A stretch of 64,000 nucleotides of DNA from Bifidobacterium coryneforme (GCF_000737865.1 NZ_CP007287.1:1682972-1746971); one strand, 5' to 3'. Numbered from the stretch's first letter, positions 17,626 to 26,956 are shown. Numbers and translations: made by a program. Notes: generated by a model from the letters alone, not told the origin.

Positions 17626-18900
17626 TCAGCTCTTGAAGTGTGAGGACAGGGCATCCAGATCGGCGGTCTGGATCAGAATGCTGCCGTGCCCGGTGGTATA
17701 GGGCAATGGAATCGGATTGCACCCACCCTTGAAGCCGATGGTGGCCAGGTTGATGGCCACATCGCACTTCTTGCAGATGATCTTGCCATCCTTTTCGTAA
17801 TACCCGGCATCACCGCAGTTCTCGCAGGCATCCAGCCCGATTCCGTAAGCCGCCCCGTTCTTCTTGATGATGATGAACCGCATGACCGTGCCGTCCTTGG
17901 CCTTGTACTGGAAGCGGTGCAGGTGCCCATCGCTGACCTGGGAGAACTTGATGGTCGCCGTCTCCTTGGATAGGGAGTAATCCTCGGGCGGCGAAAGCAC
18001 AGGCACCTTGTGGGCCTGGGCCGTGCCCACGGTCAGGGCCAGGGTAACGAAGATCATCGCCACCAGGCTCCAGACGGATGAGGCCAGGGCTCGCCGACGG
18101 AAGGCCTTGTGCTGCCTGCTCACTGATGCGGTCTGCCCCTCCACAGGCATGCGGAATCCCGCAACCATGCAGACTACGGCGGGAATCACGAAGACACAGA
18201 CCTGGACGATGACCATGGCCTGGTTGGCGTTATAGAGCAGGGCCATAATCCTGAAGGGGAGACCATGCAGGATGAGCTCTCCGGTGTTCTGCAACAGGGC
18301 CAGCAACCCGGTGCCATGTTGAATCAGGGTCAGCACGACCACAAGAAGGGCAGCCAGTGAAAACGCCTTATGGGAACAGGTCCGATGCATGGATCGGAAG
18401 ATGGCCGCCACGATGACGACTGTTGCTATGGCCAGGACGAAACCGAGCGCCCGAAGCAGCATTTCGGAGGTGAATACGGGAGAATTGGGCTCCACAAAAG
18501 CCGTCAGTTGGAGAATCACATCAGGCAAGGCCCTGAAGACACTGAGGGCGATGGCAAGGGCAGCCAGGCCGTTGGCCAGGTTCAGAGAGGCCCTGTGGTC
18601 ATGCCAATCACTGGTCAGCCTCCCGGCTGCCAGCACCACCCAGATCAGGGCCAGATCGGCTATGACACAGGCTATCAGGGTGGGGAAATTGACCATACTG
18701 CGTCGGTTGATGACCGCGGTGGCCCTGAGTGCCGCAAATACGATGGCCGCCAGGGTGCCCACACCCAGCCCGACCAGACGCCAGGAGGACGACAGGGGCT
18801 TGTCTCGCCCCTCACCAACGGTCAGTAGCACGCTGAGGACCATGACCAGGAGGGCCGGCCCGAGCGTTCCCGGCAGGACCGCGACGAATTGCTCAAGCAT
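17626..18900 (-). CDS. DUF2318 membrane protein (FtrD-like) of the iron operon
   Basis: A 424-residue protein with about eight to nine membrane segments through residue 300, then an extracytoplasmic DUF2318 domain. The domain contains CENCGDAGYY and ICKKCDVAIN, two Cys-x-x-Cys pairs, and a further Cys in GGCNPIPLP, consistent with bound metal or an Fe-S/heme-type redox site. In P19/Ftr clusters this protein is proposed to move electrons to or from the iron-binding protein. AAAGGCAGG precedes the ATG. A 183-base gap with a strong hairpin separates it from P19 upstream, and it lies 15 bases from the permease downstream. Confidence 0.9.
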   Translation of the reverse strand: MLEQFVAVLPGTLGPALLVMVLSVLLTVGEGRDKPLSSSWRLVGLGVGTLAAIVFAALRATAVINRRSMVNFPTLIACVIADLALIWVVLAAGRLTSDWHDHRASLNLANGLAALAIALSVFRALPDVILQLTAFVEPNSPVFTSEMLLRALGFVLAIATVVIVAAIFRSMHRTCSHKAFSLAALLVVVLTLIQHGTGLLALLQNTGELILHGLPFRIMALLYNANQAMVIVQVCVFVIPAVVCMVAGFRMPVEGQTASVSRQHKAFRRRALASSVWSLVAMIFVTLALTVGTAQAHKVPVLSPPEDYSLSKETATIKFSQVSDGHLHRFQYKAKDGTVMRFIIIKKNGAAYGIGLDACENCGDAGYYEKDGKIICKKCDVAINLATIGFKGGCNPIPLPYTTGHGSILIQTADLDALSSHFKS

Positions 18901-18972
18901 CTTGCCTGCCTTTCACGTACATTCTGCGCATGGCGGTGACCAGCACCCACCCGACCATGCTAATCGCACGAA

Positions 18973-19017
18973 GCGGCATACAGGGCCCAATCAATCCTCG
19001 CTGCGCCCGTATGCCGC
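18973..19017 (-). terminator. Intra-operon hairpin between P19 and DUF2318 genes
   Basis: GCGGCATAC and GTATGCCGC pair perfectly, extended by GGGC/GCCC, forming a 13-bp interrupted stem. There is no U-run after it on the minus strand, so it may be an mRNA processing or stability element or a partial terminator that lets P19 be made in excess over the membrane components. Confidence 0.5.
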
Positions 19018-19083
19018 CTTCCGCTTTTCAGGCCGGTCGAACTGCACCCCATTGCCGGGGCTCAGATCGACCCAGCCCTCATA

Positions 19084-19722
19084 TCACCACTGGTGAGGCG
19101 TGTAGTCCCAATCCCAGCTGACCACGATGGGCTCGGTCCAGAAGTGGTCCTTGACCCCGGTCTCGGGATCGACGTGGAGCATCCACCCCTTCTTTTCGGG
19201 GGACTCGATGGAGTAGGTCAGCTTGTAGGATCCAGCCTTGTCCATCTTGATGTTGGCACCGTAGTGAGGGCCGTCCGAGGCATTCATCTGCATGAAGGTG
19301 CCGGACTGCTTGTCGTTGGGGTCGTTCTTGTTCTCAATCGTGTAGTTGACGGTCAGGTCGGGAACGAACTCACCCTTGGCATAGCCCAGGTTGTTGTCGG
19401 CCAGGGCATGGATATCGGCTTCCAGGTGAAGGCTGGCATCCGCTGCCTTGAGGCCCATGGAGGCAGGCTCCATATCGATGGGCTGGAAGAAGACGGTGCC
19501 GATGTTCAGCGGTCCCTTCTGCTGATCATCGGGCGGAATCGGAATCTCTTCAAATCCTGCGCCCTTGCTGTCTTCCTTGTCGCCTTCCGACTTGGAATTG
19601 GCGGTTGTATCGGGGGCGGGGGCTTCCTTGGCCCCCTCGTTCTTGCCCCCACCGCAACCGGCCAGGACCAGTGTTCCGGAGAGCACCAGGGCAGCCAGGG
19701 CTGCGAATTTCCTCTTCTTCAT
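19084..19722 (-). CDS. P19/Tp34-family iron-binding lipoprotein
   Basis: A 212-residue lipoprotein with signal peptide and lipobox (LVLAGC, Cys 23), a Gly/Glu/Asp linker and a P19 (iron transporter) domain. Candidate metal ligands seen include Glu and Met in DMEPASMG, His in ADIHALAD, Met in MQMNASD and His in GPHYGANI. P19 homologues bind copper and iron in a dimeric immunoglobulin-like fold and hand iron to the FTR1 permease. A Trp/His-rich tail (SWDWDYTPHQW) ends the protein. It is 81 bases downstream of the FTR1 gene and has AAAGGAAAG upstream of its ATG. Confidence 0.92.
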   Translation of the reverse strand: MKKRKFAALAALVLSGTLVLAGCGGGKNEGAKEAPAPDTTANSKSEGDKEDSKGAGFEEIPIPPDDQQKGPLNIGTVFFQPIDMEPASMGLKAADASLHLEADIHALADNNLGYAKGEFVPDLTVNYTIENKNDPNDKQSGTFMQMNASDGPHYGANIKMDKAGSYKLTYSIESPEKKGWMLHVDPETGVKDHFWTEPIVVSWDWDYTPHQW

Positions 19723-19803
19723 TTTCTTTCCTTTGTTCGTTCGGTTTCTGACTGTCTCATTGGCATGAGTCTTGTATGTGCCGGGCAGGTCGCGGCAAGG
19801 GCC

Positions 19804-21522
19804 TCAGTCGTCCTGATCGGACTGCCGGACCGACTCCTTCCGGTTCTTCCTGATAATCGAAATGACGGCGAAGACAATGACCACAACCAGTGCCAGGACC
19901 TGGGCACCGATGGACTGCACATAGGGATAAAGCCCTATCCAGTCGCTGGTCGGCACGCCCGGCAGGTAGGTGGCCGGCACCAGATCGCCCTCAATCAGGG
20001 CGTGGACACCGCCGCCCGCGAAGATGACCACCATGATGGCCATCAAGGCACTGGTGATGACGAAGAAGGGCCTGATGGGTATCTTGACCGAGGTGAACCG
20101 AATCAGGACAAAGATGATGACCAGCACCACAGCAGCAGCTGCAAATCCGGTCCATATCTCCTTGCTGCCGCTGGGAGCCATGGCGAAGATGGCCTGGTAG
20201 AACATGACCGTTTCAGCTCCCTCCCTGAAGACGGCCAGGAAGGAGAGAAGGGCCAGGGATATGACACTGCCCTGGGATATGGCGGTCACGGTCTTGTTCT
20301 TGATGTACCTGTTCCAGGAGTCCACCGAGGATTTGGAGAGCATCCAGTTGCTGGTATAGAGCAGCATGACCATGGCAACCAGGGCGACCACGCCTTCCAG
20401 AATCTCCTGCTCAGGACCGTTTCCGTTGAAGAGGAGGGTGAAGAGGATGGCCACCAGGCCGCTCCCGGCCAGACCGGCAAGGATGCCCCAGTATATGTAT
20501 CGAATCTTGCTCTTGTAACCGGACTTGACCAGGTAGGCGATGATGGCGGCCACAACCAGGATGGCCTCAAGACCCTCACGGAGGAGAACAATGAAGGCCT
20601 GACCGAAGGCCGAGGTCAGGAAGGTGGTCCATTTGTTGACGCTGTCGGCCGCCCCTCCATCCAGGATGCCCGCATCAGTGACCAGCATTCCCTTGAGGTC
20701 GTCAACCAACCCCTTGACCTTCTTCGGTGACTCCCCGCCGACCATGGCCATGCGGGTTTCCTTGAACTGGTACTCCACCTGCGAGACCCGGCTACCGCCG
20801 ATGGCGTTCATGACGTTCTTCTCGAAGCCCAGCTTTTCGTAATACTGGTAGTAGGCCTTGTTGACCAGATCGGAGCCCTCCTGACCCCTGCCATCGGCCG
20901 CTGCCCTGTAGGCCTGGTCCAGGATGGGAGTCATCTCACCGGCCACCTGGGTCCAGGTCTTGTCGCCCTTGCCCTTGTTCTTGTGCTTCTTGGCGGCATC
21001 CAGACGTTTCCGGTCCGCCTTGATCTGCTCCTCCTGGGCCTTGGCATACTGCCTCGGCTTGGCCAGCGAACCATTGGCGTCGAGCTGGGCGGCAGTATCG
21101 GCCAAATCGGCTTTCAGGGCCTGCGTATCCTGATCGATCCGCCCTTGGTTGCCTGGTGCATAGGCCTGTGACTGGAGGGATTGGAACCGCTGATCCAGAT
21201 TGGAACGACGGTCCTGCCCCAATGTGGAGGCCGTGGCCGTTACAAAATTGGAAGCCACATACACAGAGTTGTAGGCCGCCATGAAGTCCGAGGCTGCACC
21301 CGCATTATCACCACGGGCGTAGGCTTCACGTCCGGAATCCAGTTCCTCGGCCATGGCTGTGGACACATCGGTCCAGGTGTCATAGCCAGAGGCCTTGTCG
21401 GCGGCAAGAGCTGTGTGAACAGGAAGAAGGCCGGAAGCGGATACGGCCAGGACAGTCAGCAGGCAGGCCAGGAGGGAACCCGTTACTGCCAAGGCTTGTT
21501 TTGCCATGGCTTTAAGACGCAT
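19804..21522 (-). CDS. FTR1-family high-affinity iron permease
   Basis: A 572-residue protein with a signal peptide, an extracytoplasmic helical domain of about 280 residues and a C-terminal FTR1 domain with seven membrane segments. Both iron-transfer motifs are intact: REGLEAILVV and FREGAETVMF (REXXE type). The N-terminal domain plausibly docks P19. The ATG at 21522 is preceded by GGGAGGG; the frame continues upstream without support. It is the first gene of the seven-gene iron operon. The upstream region (21523-21754) is AT-richer, with runs of A/T at 21626-21650 suitable for a promoter. I could not find a convincing DtxR or Fur box by eye. Confidence 0.93.
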   Translation of the reverse strand: MRLKAMAKQALAVTGSLLACLLTVLAVSASGLLPVHTALAADKASGYDTWTDVSTAMAEELDSGREAYARGDNAGAASDFMAAYNSVYVASNFVTATASTLGQDRRSNLDQRFQSLQSQAYAPGNQGRIDQDTQALKADLADTAAQLDANGSLAKPRQYAKAQEEQIKADRKRLDAAKKHKNKGKGDKTWTQVAGEMTPILDQAYRAAADGRGQEGSDLVNKAYYQYYEKLGFEKNVMNAIGGSRVSQVEYQFKETRMAMVGGESPKKVKGLVDDLKGMLVTDAGILDGGAADSVNKWTTFLTSAFGQAFIVLLREGLEAILVVAAIIAYLVKSGYKSKIRYIYWGILAGLAGSGLVAILFTLLFNGNGPEQEILEGVVALVAMVMLLYTSNWMLSKSSVDSWNRYIKNKTVTAISQGSVISLALLSFLAVFREGAETVMFYQAIFAMAPSGSKEIWTGFAAAAVVLVIIFVLIRFTSVKIPIRPFFVITSALMAIMVVIFAGGGVHALIEGDLVPATYLPGVPTSDWIGLYPYVQSIGAQVLALVVVIVFAVISIIRKNRKESVRQSDQDD

Positions 21523-21754
21523 AACAGGTCCCTCCCTCAACAGTCCCCCGGCGTACATCACGCCATGTCTGCAAACCGCTGCGCTCTCTTGGTATCAAAG
21601 AGCAAATCTAGTGCACGGCAGCCTGAAAAAACAGACTTGATTTTTATGAGTTTCCCTACTAAGCAACGCCGGGACCAGCCAATAGGGCTCTTCCTGTCCT
21701 CTGCCCGGGCGGGGCCGTCGGCGCGGCTCCGACCCAACCGGTCACCCCTGGGTT

Positions 21755-23251
21755 TCAGCCTGCGACCCCGACCGCGTTCCGATGCTTCCACAGGCAGATG
21801 CCGCCAAAGACCGCCAGCCAGCATAGGCCGAAGATGGCGGGGATTCGGGTATCGGGGGCAAAGAAGAGGGAGACGTAGATCACCAGGAAGAAGATGATGG
21901 CTATGGGGCCGGTCACCTTGTAGGCGGGCATGAGGAACCCGTCGGGCATGAAGTCGTCGCTGGCTCGATACCTGTGATGGGCCAGGAGGGTCAGGATGTA
22001 GATGAAGATGATGACCGCGCTGGATGCCGAAGTGAAGAGGACGAAGGTGTTCTCAAAACCGGGCAGGGCGTGGAGGATTGGCGAGAGCAGGATCAGGACG
22101 CCGGAGAGGATGATGGCCCTGGCTGGCACCCTGCCCCGGCGGGAGATTGTGTACAGGCTCCGCATGAGAGGCGATCCGCCTCCTGCCGCCAGCTGGAACA
22201 GGTTACGCCCGGCAGAATAGAGCAGGGAATTCAGGGAGGAGCAGGCTGCCGTGATAACCACGAAGAAGACCAGGCCCGCCGCCCAGTCCACGCCCGCGTA
22301 TCTGAAGACCATGACGAAAGGCGAGGCGAAGGTCCCGTCGGCGTTGGGCTTGAAGGAGCGCCAGGGCACGATCATCATGATGGCCATCAGGGCGCCGACG
22401 TAGAAGATGAGAACGCGGATGATGATCTGGTTGATGGCCTTGGGAAGGACCTTGCGCGGGTTCTGGGTCTCGGAGACCGTAACTCCCACGAACTCGATCA
22501 TCTCGTAGGCGAAGAAGACCATCTGGAAACTCATGAAGAAGGCCAACCACCCATTTGGTGCCAGGGAGAGCCCGTTGAGTATGTTATCCAGACCGGCGTG
22601 GCCTGCGGGGCTGACCTGGTCCAGACCGGGCATCTGCACGGCCGGGTAGCGGAATCCGACGATGACCATGACCACGGCGGTGACAATCATGGCAAGAATC
22701 AGGGTGATCTTGATCATTGAGAACCAGAACTCGGTCTCGCCGAAGACCTTGACGGCAATCAGGTTGACGGAGACCATGGCCGCCAGGAAGCAGACCTCGA
22801 TCAGGCCGCGCCAGGCCTCAAGGTTGATACCGAAGGTGCCGAAGAAGGTCACGAAGTACGTACCCACGGCCGTCAGTTCCGACATGCCTATCAGAATCAG
22901 CACGATCCAGTAGGACCAACCGGCGAAGGACCCCCAGCCCTTGCCCAGGTAGCGGGTGATGAAGGCGATGAAGGTGTGTTGGTTGGGGCTGCGATACATG
23001 AGTTCGCCAATGGCCCGCATGAGCAGATACATGACCAGGCCCACGCCGATATAGACCAGGATGATCGAAGGGCCGGTCAGGGCGATGGACTTACCCGACC
23101 CGAGAAAGAGACCCGTTCCGATTGTGCCGCCAATGGCGATGAACTGCACATGGCGGTTGCTCAATCCACGCTCCATCTGATTGGATGGATCGCGGGATCC
23201 GTCCGCACCCTGTTCGGTACCGGAGGTCTGCGTATTCCCGGCTTGCCCCAT
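21755..23251 (-). CDS. Amino-acid permease, APC superfamily (AAT family)
   Basis: A 498-residue permease with 12 membrane segments. The family opening is RHVQFIAIGGTIGTGLFLGS near residue 34, and AYEMIEFVGVTVSETQNPRK marks the conserved segment after TM6. Gram-positive relatives carry D-serine/D-alanine/glycine (CycA-like) or GABA/proline. AGGAGG lies 8 bases before the ATG at 23251, better than ATGs at 23278 or 23287. It is divergent from another APC permease, with a palindrome in the spacer. The exact substrate is not determinable. Confidence 0.88.
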   Translation of the reverse strand: MGQAGNTQTSGTEQGADGSRDPSNQMERGLSNRHVQFIAIGGTIGTGLFLGSGKSIALTGPSIILVYIGVGLVMYLLMRAIGELMYRSPNQHTFIAFITRYLGKGWGSFAGWSYWIVLILIGMSELTAVGTYFVTFFGTFGINLEAWRGLIEVCFLAAMVSVNLIAVKVFGETEFWFSMIKITLILAMIVTAVVMVIVGFRYPAVQMPGLDQVSPAGHAGLDNILNGLSLAPNGWLAFFMSFQMVFFAYEMIEFVGVTVSETQNPRKVLPKAINQIIIRVLIFYVGALMAIMMIVPWRSFKPNADGTFASPFVMVFRYAGVDWAAGLVFFVVITAACSSLNSLLYSAGRNLFQLAAGGGSPLMRSLYTISRRGRVPARAIILSGVLILLSPILHALPGFENTFVLFTSASSAVIIFIYILTLLAHHRYRASDDFMPDGFLMPAYKVTGPIAIIFFLVIYVSLFFAPDTRIPAIFGLCWLAVFGGICLWKHRNAVGVAG

Positions 23252-23583
23252 CGGTTCCACCTCCTCTTCCTTCTTCATCGACCACATCGCCGAACATCAG
23301 CGCGTCGGTCCTTATCGGTACCGCAGGTGCAGCGTTGAGAATCACTTCCGGCATTCGAATCGAGCGCCCAACGTGGACCGCATCCTTGCACACACATACC
23401 GGTATTGTTGCGCGCCGATTGCTTACCAGTGAACGGCATGACCACAAATCACAAGCCTTCCGTTCCACTATGCAAACACAGCACCGACCGGGGCAACCCT
23501 CGACATATACGGTGGGCGCGTCAGTAAGCACCGGTACGCTGACGGCTACCAATGGCTTCATAGCTAAGGAACGGCGACCAGAC
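23252..23583. other. Divergent spacer between two amino-acid permeases
   Basis: This 332-base spacer must hold both promoters. It contains the perfect 10-base palindrome ATACCGGTAT at 23396-23405 and a shorter CGGTACCG near 23316, either of which could be a regulator site. No gene or RNA is evident. Confidence 0.4.
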
Positions 23584-25074
23584 ATGACTCAGACCCCACC
23601 CCCAGCGCAGACGGATACGCCGGCAACCCCGCAGGAGGGAGCCCTGCGCAGAACCCTGAAAAACCGCCATATTCAACTCATATCGCTGGGCGGGGCCATC
23701 GGCACCGGACTCTTCTATGGTTCGGGAGAATCCATATCCCTGGCAGGCCCGGCCATCATCATCGCCTATCTGATTGGCGGTTGGGCCATCTTCATGATCG
23801 TCCGAGCCCTGAGCGAGATGAGCGTGGAGGACCCCAAATCCGGCGCCTTCAGTTACTATGCCACCCGTTACTGGTCCAAGAGGGCCGGATTCATATCGGG
23901 GTGGAACTACTGGCTGAACTACGTCCTGGTTTCCATGGTGGAGCTCTCCGTGGTGGGTTCCTTCGTCAACTTCTGGTTCCCGTCCATCCCCGCCTGGGTT
24001 TCCGCCGCCTTCTTCCTGGTGGTCATCACGGCCGCCAACCTGATGGGGGTCAGCAAGTTCGGCGAGTTCGAGTTCTGGTTCGCCATCATCAAGATCGCGG
24101 CCATCATCGCCATGATTGTCGGCGGCCTGGCCGTGGTCATCCTGGCCCTGCCCACAGCAGGCGGTCTCAAGGCATCCTTCTCGAACTGGTTCACCGTCGG
24201 TGGAGGATTCCTCCCCAACGGACTGATGCAGCGGGGGTCCGACGGGCAATGGACCGGCCTTCTCATGGCCCTGGCCGTGGTCATGTTCAGTTTCGGCGGC
24301 ACCGAGCTGCTCGGCATCACCGCCGGAGAAACGGCGGACCCCCGCAAGACCATCCCCAGGGCCACAAACGCCGTCGTTTGGAGAATACTGGTCTTCTACA
24401 TCCTTACTCTCGGCGTCATCATGGCCGTCGTTCCCTGGAACGCCATCGGCAAGCCCAACGCTCAAGGAATGGTAGTCAGCCCCTTTGTGCAGATCTTCGA
24501 TTCGGTGGGCATCCACGCCGCTGCCGGTATCCTGAACTTCGTCTGCCTGACGGCCGTCATGAGCGTCTACAACTCGGCCCTATACTCCAACTCCCGCATG
24601 CTTTACTCCCTGGCGAAGCAGGGCAATGCACCACGATATCTGGGCCGGCTCTCCAAGGGCGGGGTGCCCTATGCCGGCGTTCTGACCTCGGCCTGCGTCA
24701 TCGCCCTGGCCGTTGTGGTGGTCTTCCTCTGGCCCCGGTTCGCCTTCAACTACCTGATGAGCGTGGCCACCATCGCCGCCATGCTCAACTGGGCCATCAT
24801 CATGCTGACCGAGATGCACTTCCGTAAGGCCGTCGCCGAAGGGTGCGGACCGGGCGAACTTGCCGGCAGGACCGGGAAAGACGCCCTGGATGCCCTCCAT
24901 TTCAAGCTCCCCTGGGCCCGGGTGACCCCCTGGATGGTCTTGGCTTTCATGGCGCTCGTGGTGGTGCTCATGTGCTTCTCGCCCAGCTACCGACCAGCGG
25001 TCATCGCCGGCCCCATCTGGCTGGCCATACTCCTGGCGGCCTACCAGCTGACCCATCGGCACCAACACAGGTGA
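23584..25074 (+). CDS. Amino-acid permease, APC superfamily (AAT family)
   Basis: A 496-residue permease with 12 membrane segments. The opening is NRHIQLISLGGAIGTGLFYG, and GGTELLGITAGETADPRKTI follows TM6. It is most like the AnsP/GabP/ProY branch. The ATG at 23584 gives the family length although the closest purine-rich sequence (AAGGA) is some 13 bases away; the frame is open upstream to 23185 without conservation. It has different codon and residue details from the two LysP-like paralogues that follow, so it is not a recent duplicate of them. Its substrate is unknown. Confidence 0.87.
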   Translation: MTQTPPPAQTDTPATPQEGALRRTLKNRHIQLISLGGAIGTGLFYGSGESISLAGPAIIIAYLIGGWAIFMIVRALSEMSVEDPKSGAFSYYATRYWSKRAGFISGWNYWLNYVLVSMVELSVVGSFVNFWFPSIPAWVSAAFFLVVITAANLMGVSKFGEFEFWFAIIKIAAIIAMIVGGLAVVILALPTAGGLKASFSNWFTVGGGFLPNGLMQRGSDGQWTGLLMALAVVMFSFGGTELLGITAGETADPRKTIPRATNAVVWRILVFYILTLGVIMAVVPWNAIGKPNAQGMVVSPFVQIFDSVGIHAAAGILNFVCLTAVMSVYNSALYSNSRMLYSLAKQGNAPRYLGRLSKGGVPYAGVLTSACVIALAVVVVFLWPRFAFNYLMSVATIAAMLNWAIIMLTEMHFRKAVAEGCGPGELAGRTGKDALDALHFKLPWARVTPWMVLAFMALVVVLMCFSPSYRPAVIAGPIWLAILLAAYQLTHRHQHR

Positions 25075-25148
25075 GGTATCGGTCCCGTAAAGATCCGAGG
25101 CCGGATAAGGGGGGTACGGACTCTTGTCAGAGAAGTGCTCTAGGCTGT

Positions 25149-25346
25149 CCTGTAATCACAAGTCACTGAAGAGGTGCCGAGCCTAACAGTAACCGAGGTC
25201 AGACAGTGTGGTGTCGACGACCCTCGGCGAAAGGAGGCTCGGCCGAAGCGGCCCGGTCCTACACGACCGGCTCGCTGGGTCCGGGTTGAAGAAGCCCGGG
25301 ACTGTCGCAGCTTGATGCTGCGGAGCGCTATGGACCTTGTTACAGG
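25149..25346 (+). ncRNA. Lysine riboswitch (L box)
   Basis: All five helices of the lysine aptamer can be traced. P1: CCTGTAA (25149-25155) with TTACAGG (25340-25346). P2: GCCGAGCC (25176-25183) with GGCTCGGC (25236-25243), with an upper arm CCGAGGTC/GACCCTCGG. P3: CCGGTC/GACCGG (25253-25270). P4: CCGGGTT/AGCCCGG (25281-25299). P5: CGCAGC/GCTGCG (25306-25322). Core sequences AGAGGTGC, GGCGAAAGGAGG, GCCGAAG and GGAGCGCTATGG match the consensus. It lies about 95 bases before a permease start, identifying that gene as a lysine importer repressed by lysine. Confidence 0.93.
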
Positions 25347-25441
25347 CTGATTGCCTCATGAGATTCCGCCGGAACGATTGCGGAACCATACGGAAGCCAT
25401 CGCCATGGCGCCCTCAGACCATGTCGAGGAGAGATAAGGCT
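25347..25441 (+). promoter_or_regulatory. Likely expression platform of the lysine riboswitch
   Basis: Downstream of P1 there is TTCCGC/GCGGAA (6-bp stem) and a CCCTC segment that could pair with the GAGGAG ribosome site of the permease gene. There is no clear U-run terminator, so translational control is favoured. This is inferred by eye only. Confidence 0.4.
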
Positions 25442-26956
25442 ATGGCGACCAGCAGGGTCGGGCACGAGAGCCCGTCCACGAAGCGTAAAGCTGCACAGGG
25501 CAAAGGGAATCAGGTACAGCGCAACCTGAAGACACGGCACGTTTCCATGATTGCCCTGGGTGGCTGTATCGGCACCGGGCTCTTCATGACCTCCGGATCC
25601 ACCATCTCCAAGGCAGGACCAGGCGGCGGACTGGTCGCCTACGCAGCCATGGGCCTCATGGTCTACTTCCTGATGACCAGCCTCGGCGAACTGGCCACCC
25701 ACATGCCCGTCTCCGGCTCCTTCGCCACCTACGACGCCAAGTACGTGGACCCCGCCCTGGGATTTGCCATGGGATGGAACTACTGGCTGAACTGGGCCAT
25801 CACCGTGGCTGTGGACATCTCCACCGCGGCCTTGCTGATCCAGTACTGGCTACCGGACACCCCGGGCTGGGTTTGGAGCCTCCTGGTGCTGGTGGTCATC
25901 TTCCTGATCAATGCCCTCACCGTATCGACGTTCGGGGAAACGGAGTTCTGGCTCTCCCTGATCAAGGTCCTTACGGTCATCGTCTTCCTGGTCATCGGCT
26001 TCGCCATGATTCTCGGCATCATGTACCGCCCGGCCGCAGGACTGCACAACTTCACCTACAAGGACGCCCCCTTCGTCGGGGGATTCCCGGCCATACTCAG
26101 CGTTTTCCTGGTTGCGGGCTTCTCCTTCCAGGGCACCGAGCTGATCGGGGTCACCGCCGGCGAGTCCGAAGATCCCAGCCATGCCGTCCCCAAGGCCATC
26201 CGGGATGTGTTCTGGCGGATTCTCCTCTTCTATATCCTCTCCATCTTCGTCATCGCGGCCCTGATCCCCTACACCAGCCCCCACCTCCTCGGAGCATCAG
26301 AAGGCAACATCGCCATGTCACCCTTCACCCTGGTCTTCCAACGGGCAGGACTCGCCTCAGCAGCCAGCATCATGAACGCCATCGTGCTGACCTCCGTGCT
26401 CTCCGCAGCCAACTCCGGGGCATACGCAGCGACCCGTATGCTCTATGCCCTGGCGCACGAGCACTATGCACCGCGCATATTCGGCAGGACGACCCGTCAC
26501 GGCATTCCCCTGATGGCCCTGGCTGCCACAACGGTGGTCTCCCTGGCGACCTTCGCCTCAAGCATCTTCGGCCAGCGCATCTACATGTGGCTGGTGGCGG
26601 CCTCCGGTCTGACCGGATTCATCGCCTGGATCGGCATAGCCCTGAGCCACTACCGCTTCCGCAGGGCCTGGGTGGTCCAAGGGCACAAGGTCAGTGAACT
26701 CAAATATCACGCCAAGCTCTTCCCCCTAGGGCCCATCCTCGCCTTGGTGCTCTGCCTTGTGGTCATCGGGGGGCAGAACATCGAGGCCTTCGTCACATGG
26801 AACTGGCAGGAAATCGGAGTCACCTACATCAGCATCCCCCTGGTCCTGGCGCTCTACCTGGGATACAAAATCAAGCACCACACCAAGATTGTGCCCCTGG
26901 ACCAGATGGACCTGACCTCCTCTTCACCCGAGTTCGAATCCCGAACGGGGGCCTGA
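25442..26956 (+). CDS. lysP: Lysine-specific permease
   Basis: A 504-residue APC transporter with 12 membrane segments importing lysine with protons. It has MIALGGCIGTGLFMTSG, TM3 GELATHMPVSGSFATY, and FQGTELIGVTAGESEDP after TM6, all typical of LysP. The lysine riboswitch in its leader gives independent support for the substrate. The ATG at 25442 follows GAGGAGA; an ATG at 25421 is an alternative. It is followed 272 bases later by a paralogue with long DNA tracts of near identity (25547-25731, 26207-26380 and 26609-26662). The first 25 residues are basic and differ from the paralogue. Confidence 0.9.
   Translation: MATSRVGHESPSTKRKAAQGKGNQVQRNLKTRHVSMIALGGCIGTGLFMTSGSTISKAGPGGGLVAYAAMGLMVYFLMTSLGELATHMPVSGSFATYDAKYVDPALGFAMGWNYWLNWAITVAVDISTAALLIQYWLPDTPGWVWSLLVLVVIFLINALTVSTFGETEFWLSLIKVLTVIVFLVIGFAMILGIMYRPAAGLHNFTYKDAPFVGGFPAILSVFLVAGFSFQGTELIGVTAGESEDPSHAVPKAIRDVFWRILLFYILSIFVIAALIPYTSPHLLGASEGNIAMSPFTLVFQRAGLASAASIMNAIVLTSVLSAANSGAYAATRMLYALAHEHYAPRIFGRTTRHGIPLMALAATTVVSLATFASSIFGQRIYMWLVAASGLTGFIAWIGIALSHYRFRRAWVVQGHKVSELKYHAKLFPLGPILALVLCLVVIGGQNIEAFVTWNWQEIGVTYISIPLVLALYLGYKIKHHTKIVPLDQMDLTSSSPEFESRTGA
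25547..25731 (+). repeat. 185-bp exact duplicate tract shared by two permease genes (copy 1; copy 2 at 27310-27494)
   Basis: Bases 25547-25731 read identically to 27310-27494, while flanking codons differ at many positions. A second tract, 26207-26380 against 27970-28143, has one mismatch (26258/28021), and a third, 26609-26662 against 28372-28425, is exact. Patchy identity in colinear paralogues is the usual mark of gene conversion. Confidence 0.9.

Noticed and set aside
19093-20730. A 545-codon frame opposite to P19 and FTR1 genes
   Set aside because: The opposite strand encodes two recognised proteins with conserved motifs; the frame here has no recognisable domain.
21523-21754. A DtxR/IdeR or Fur operator before the FTR1 operon
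   Set aside because: I looked for TTAGG-type and GATAAT-type palindromes in this AT-richer region and found no convincing match by eye.
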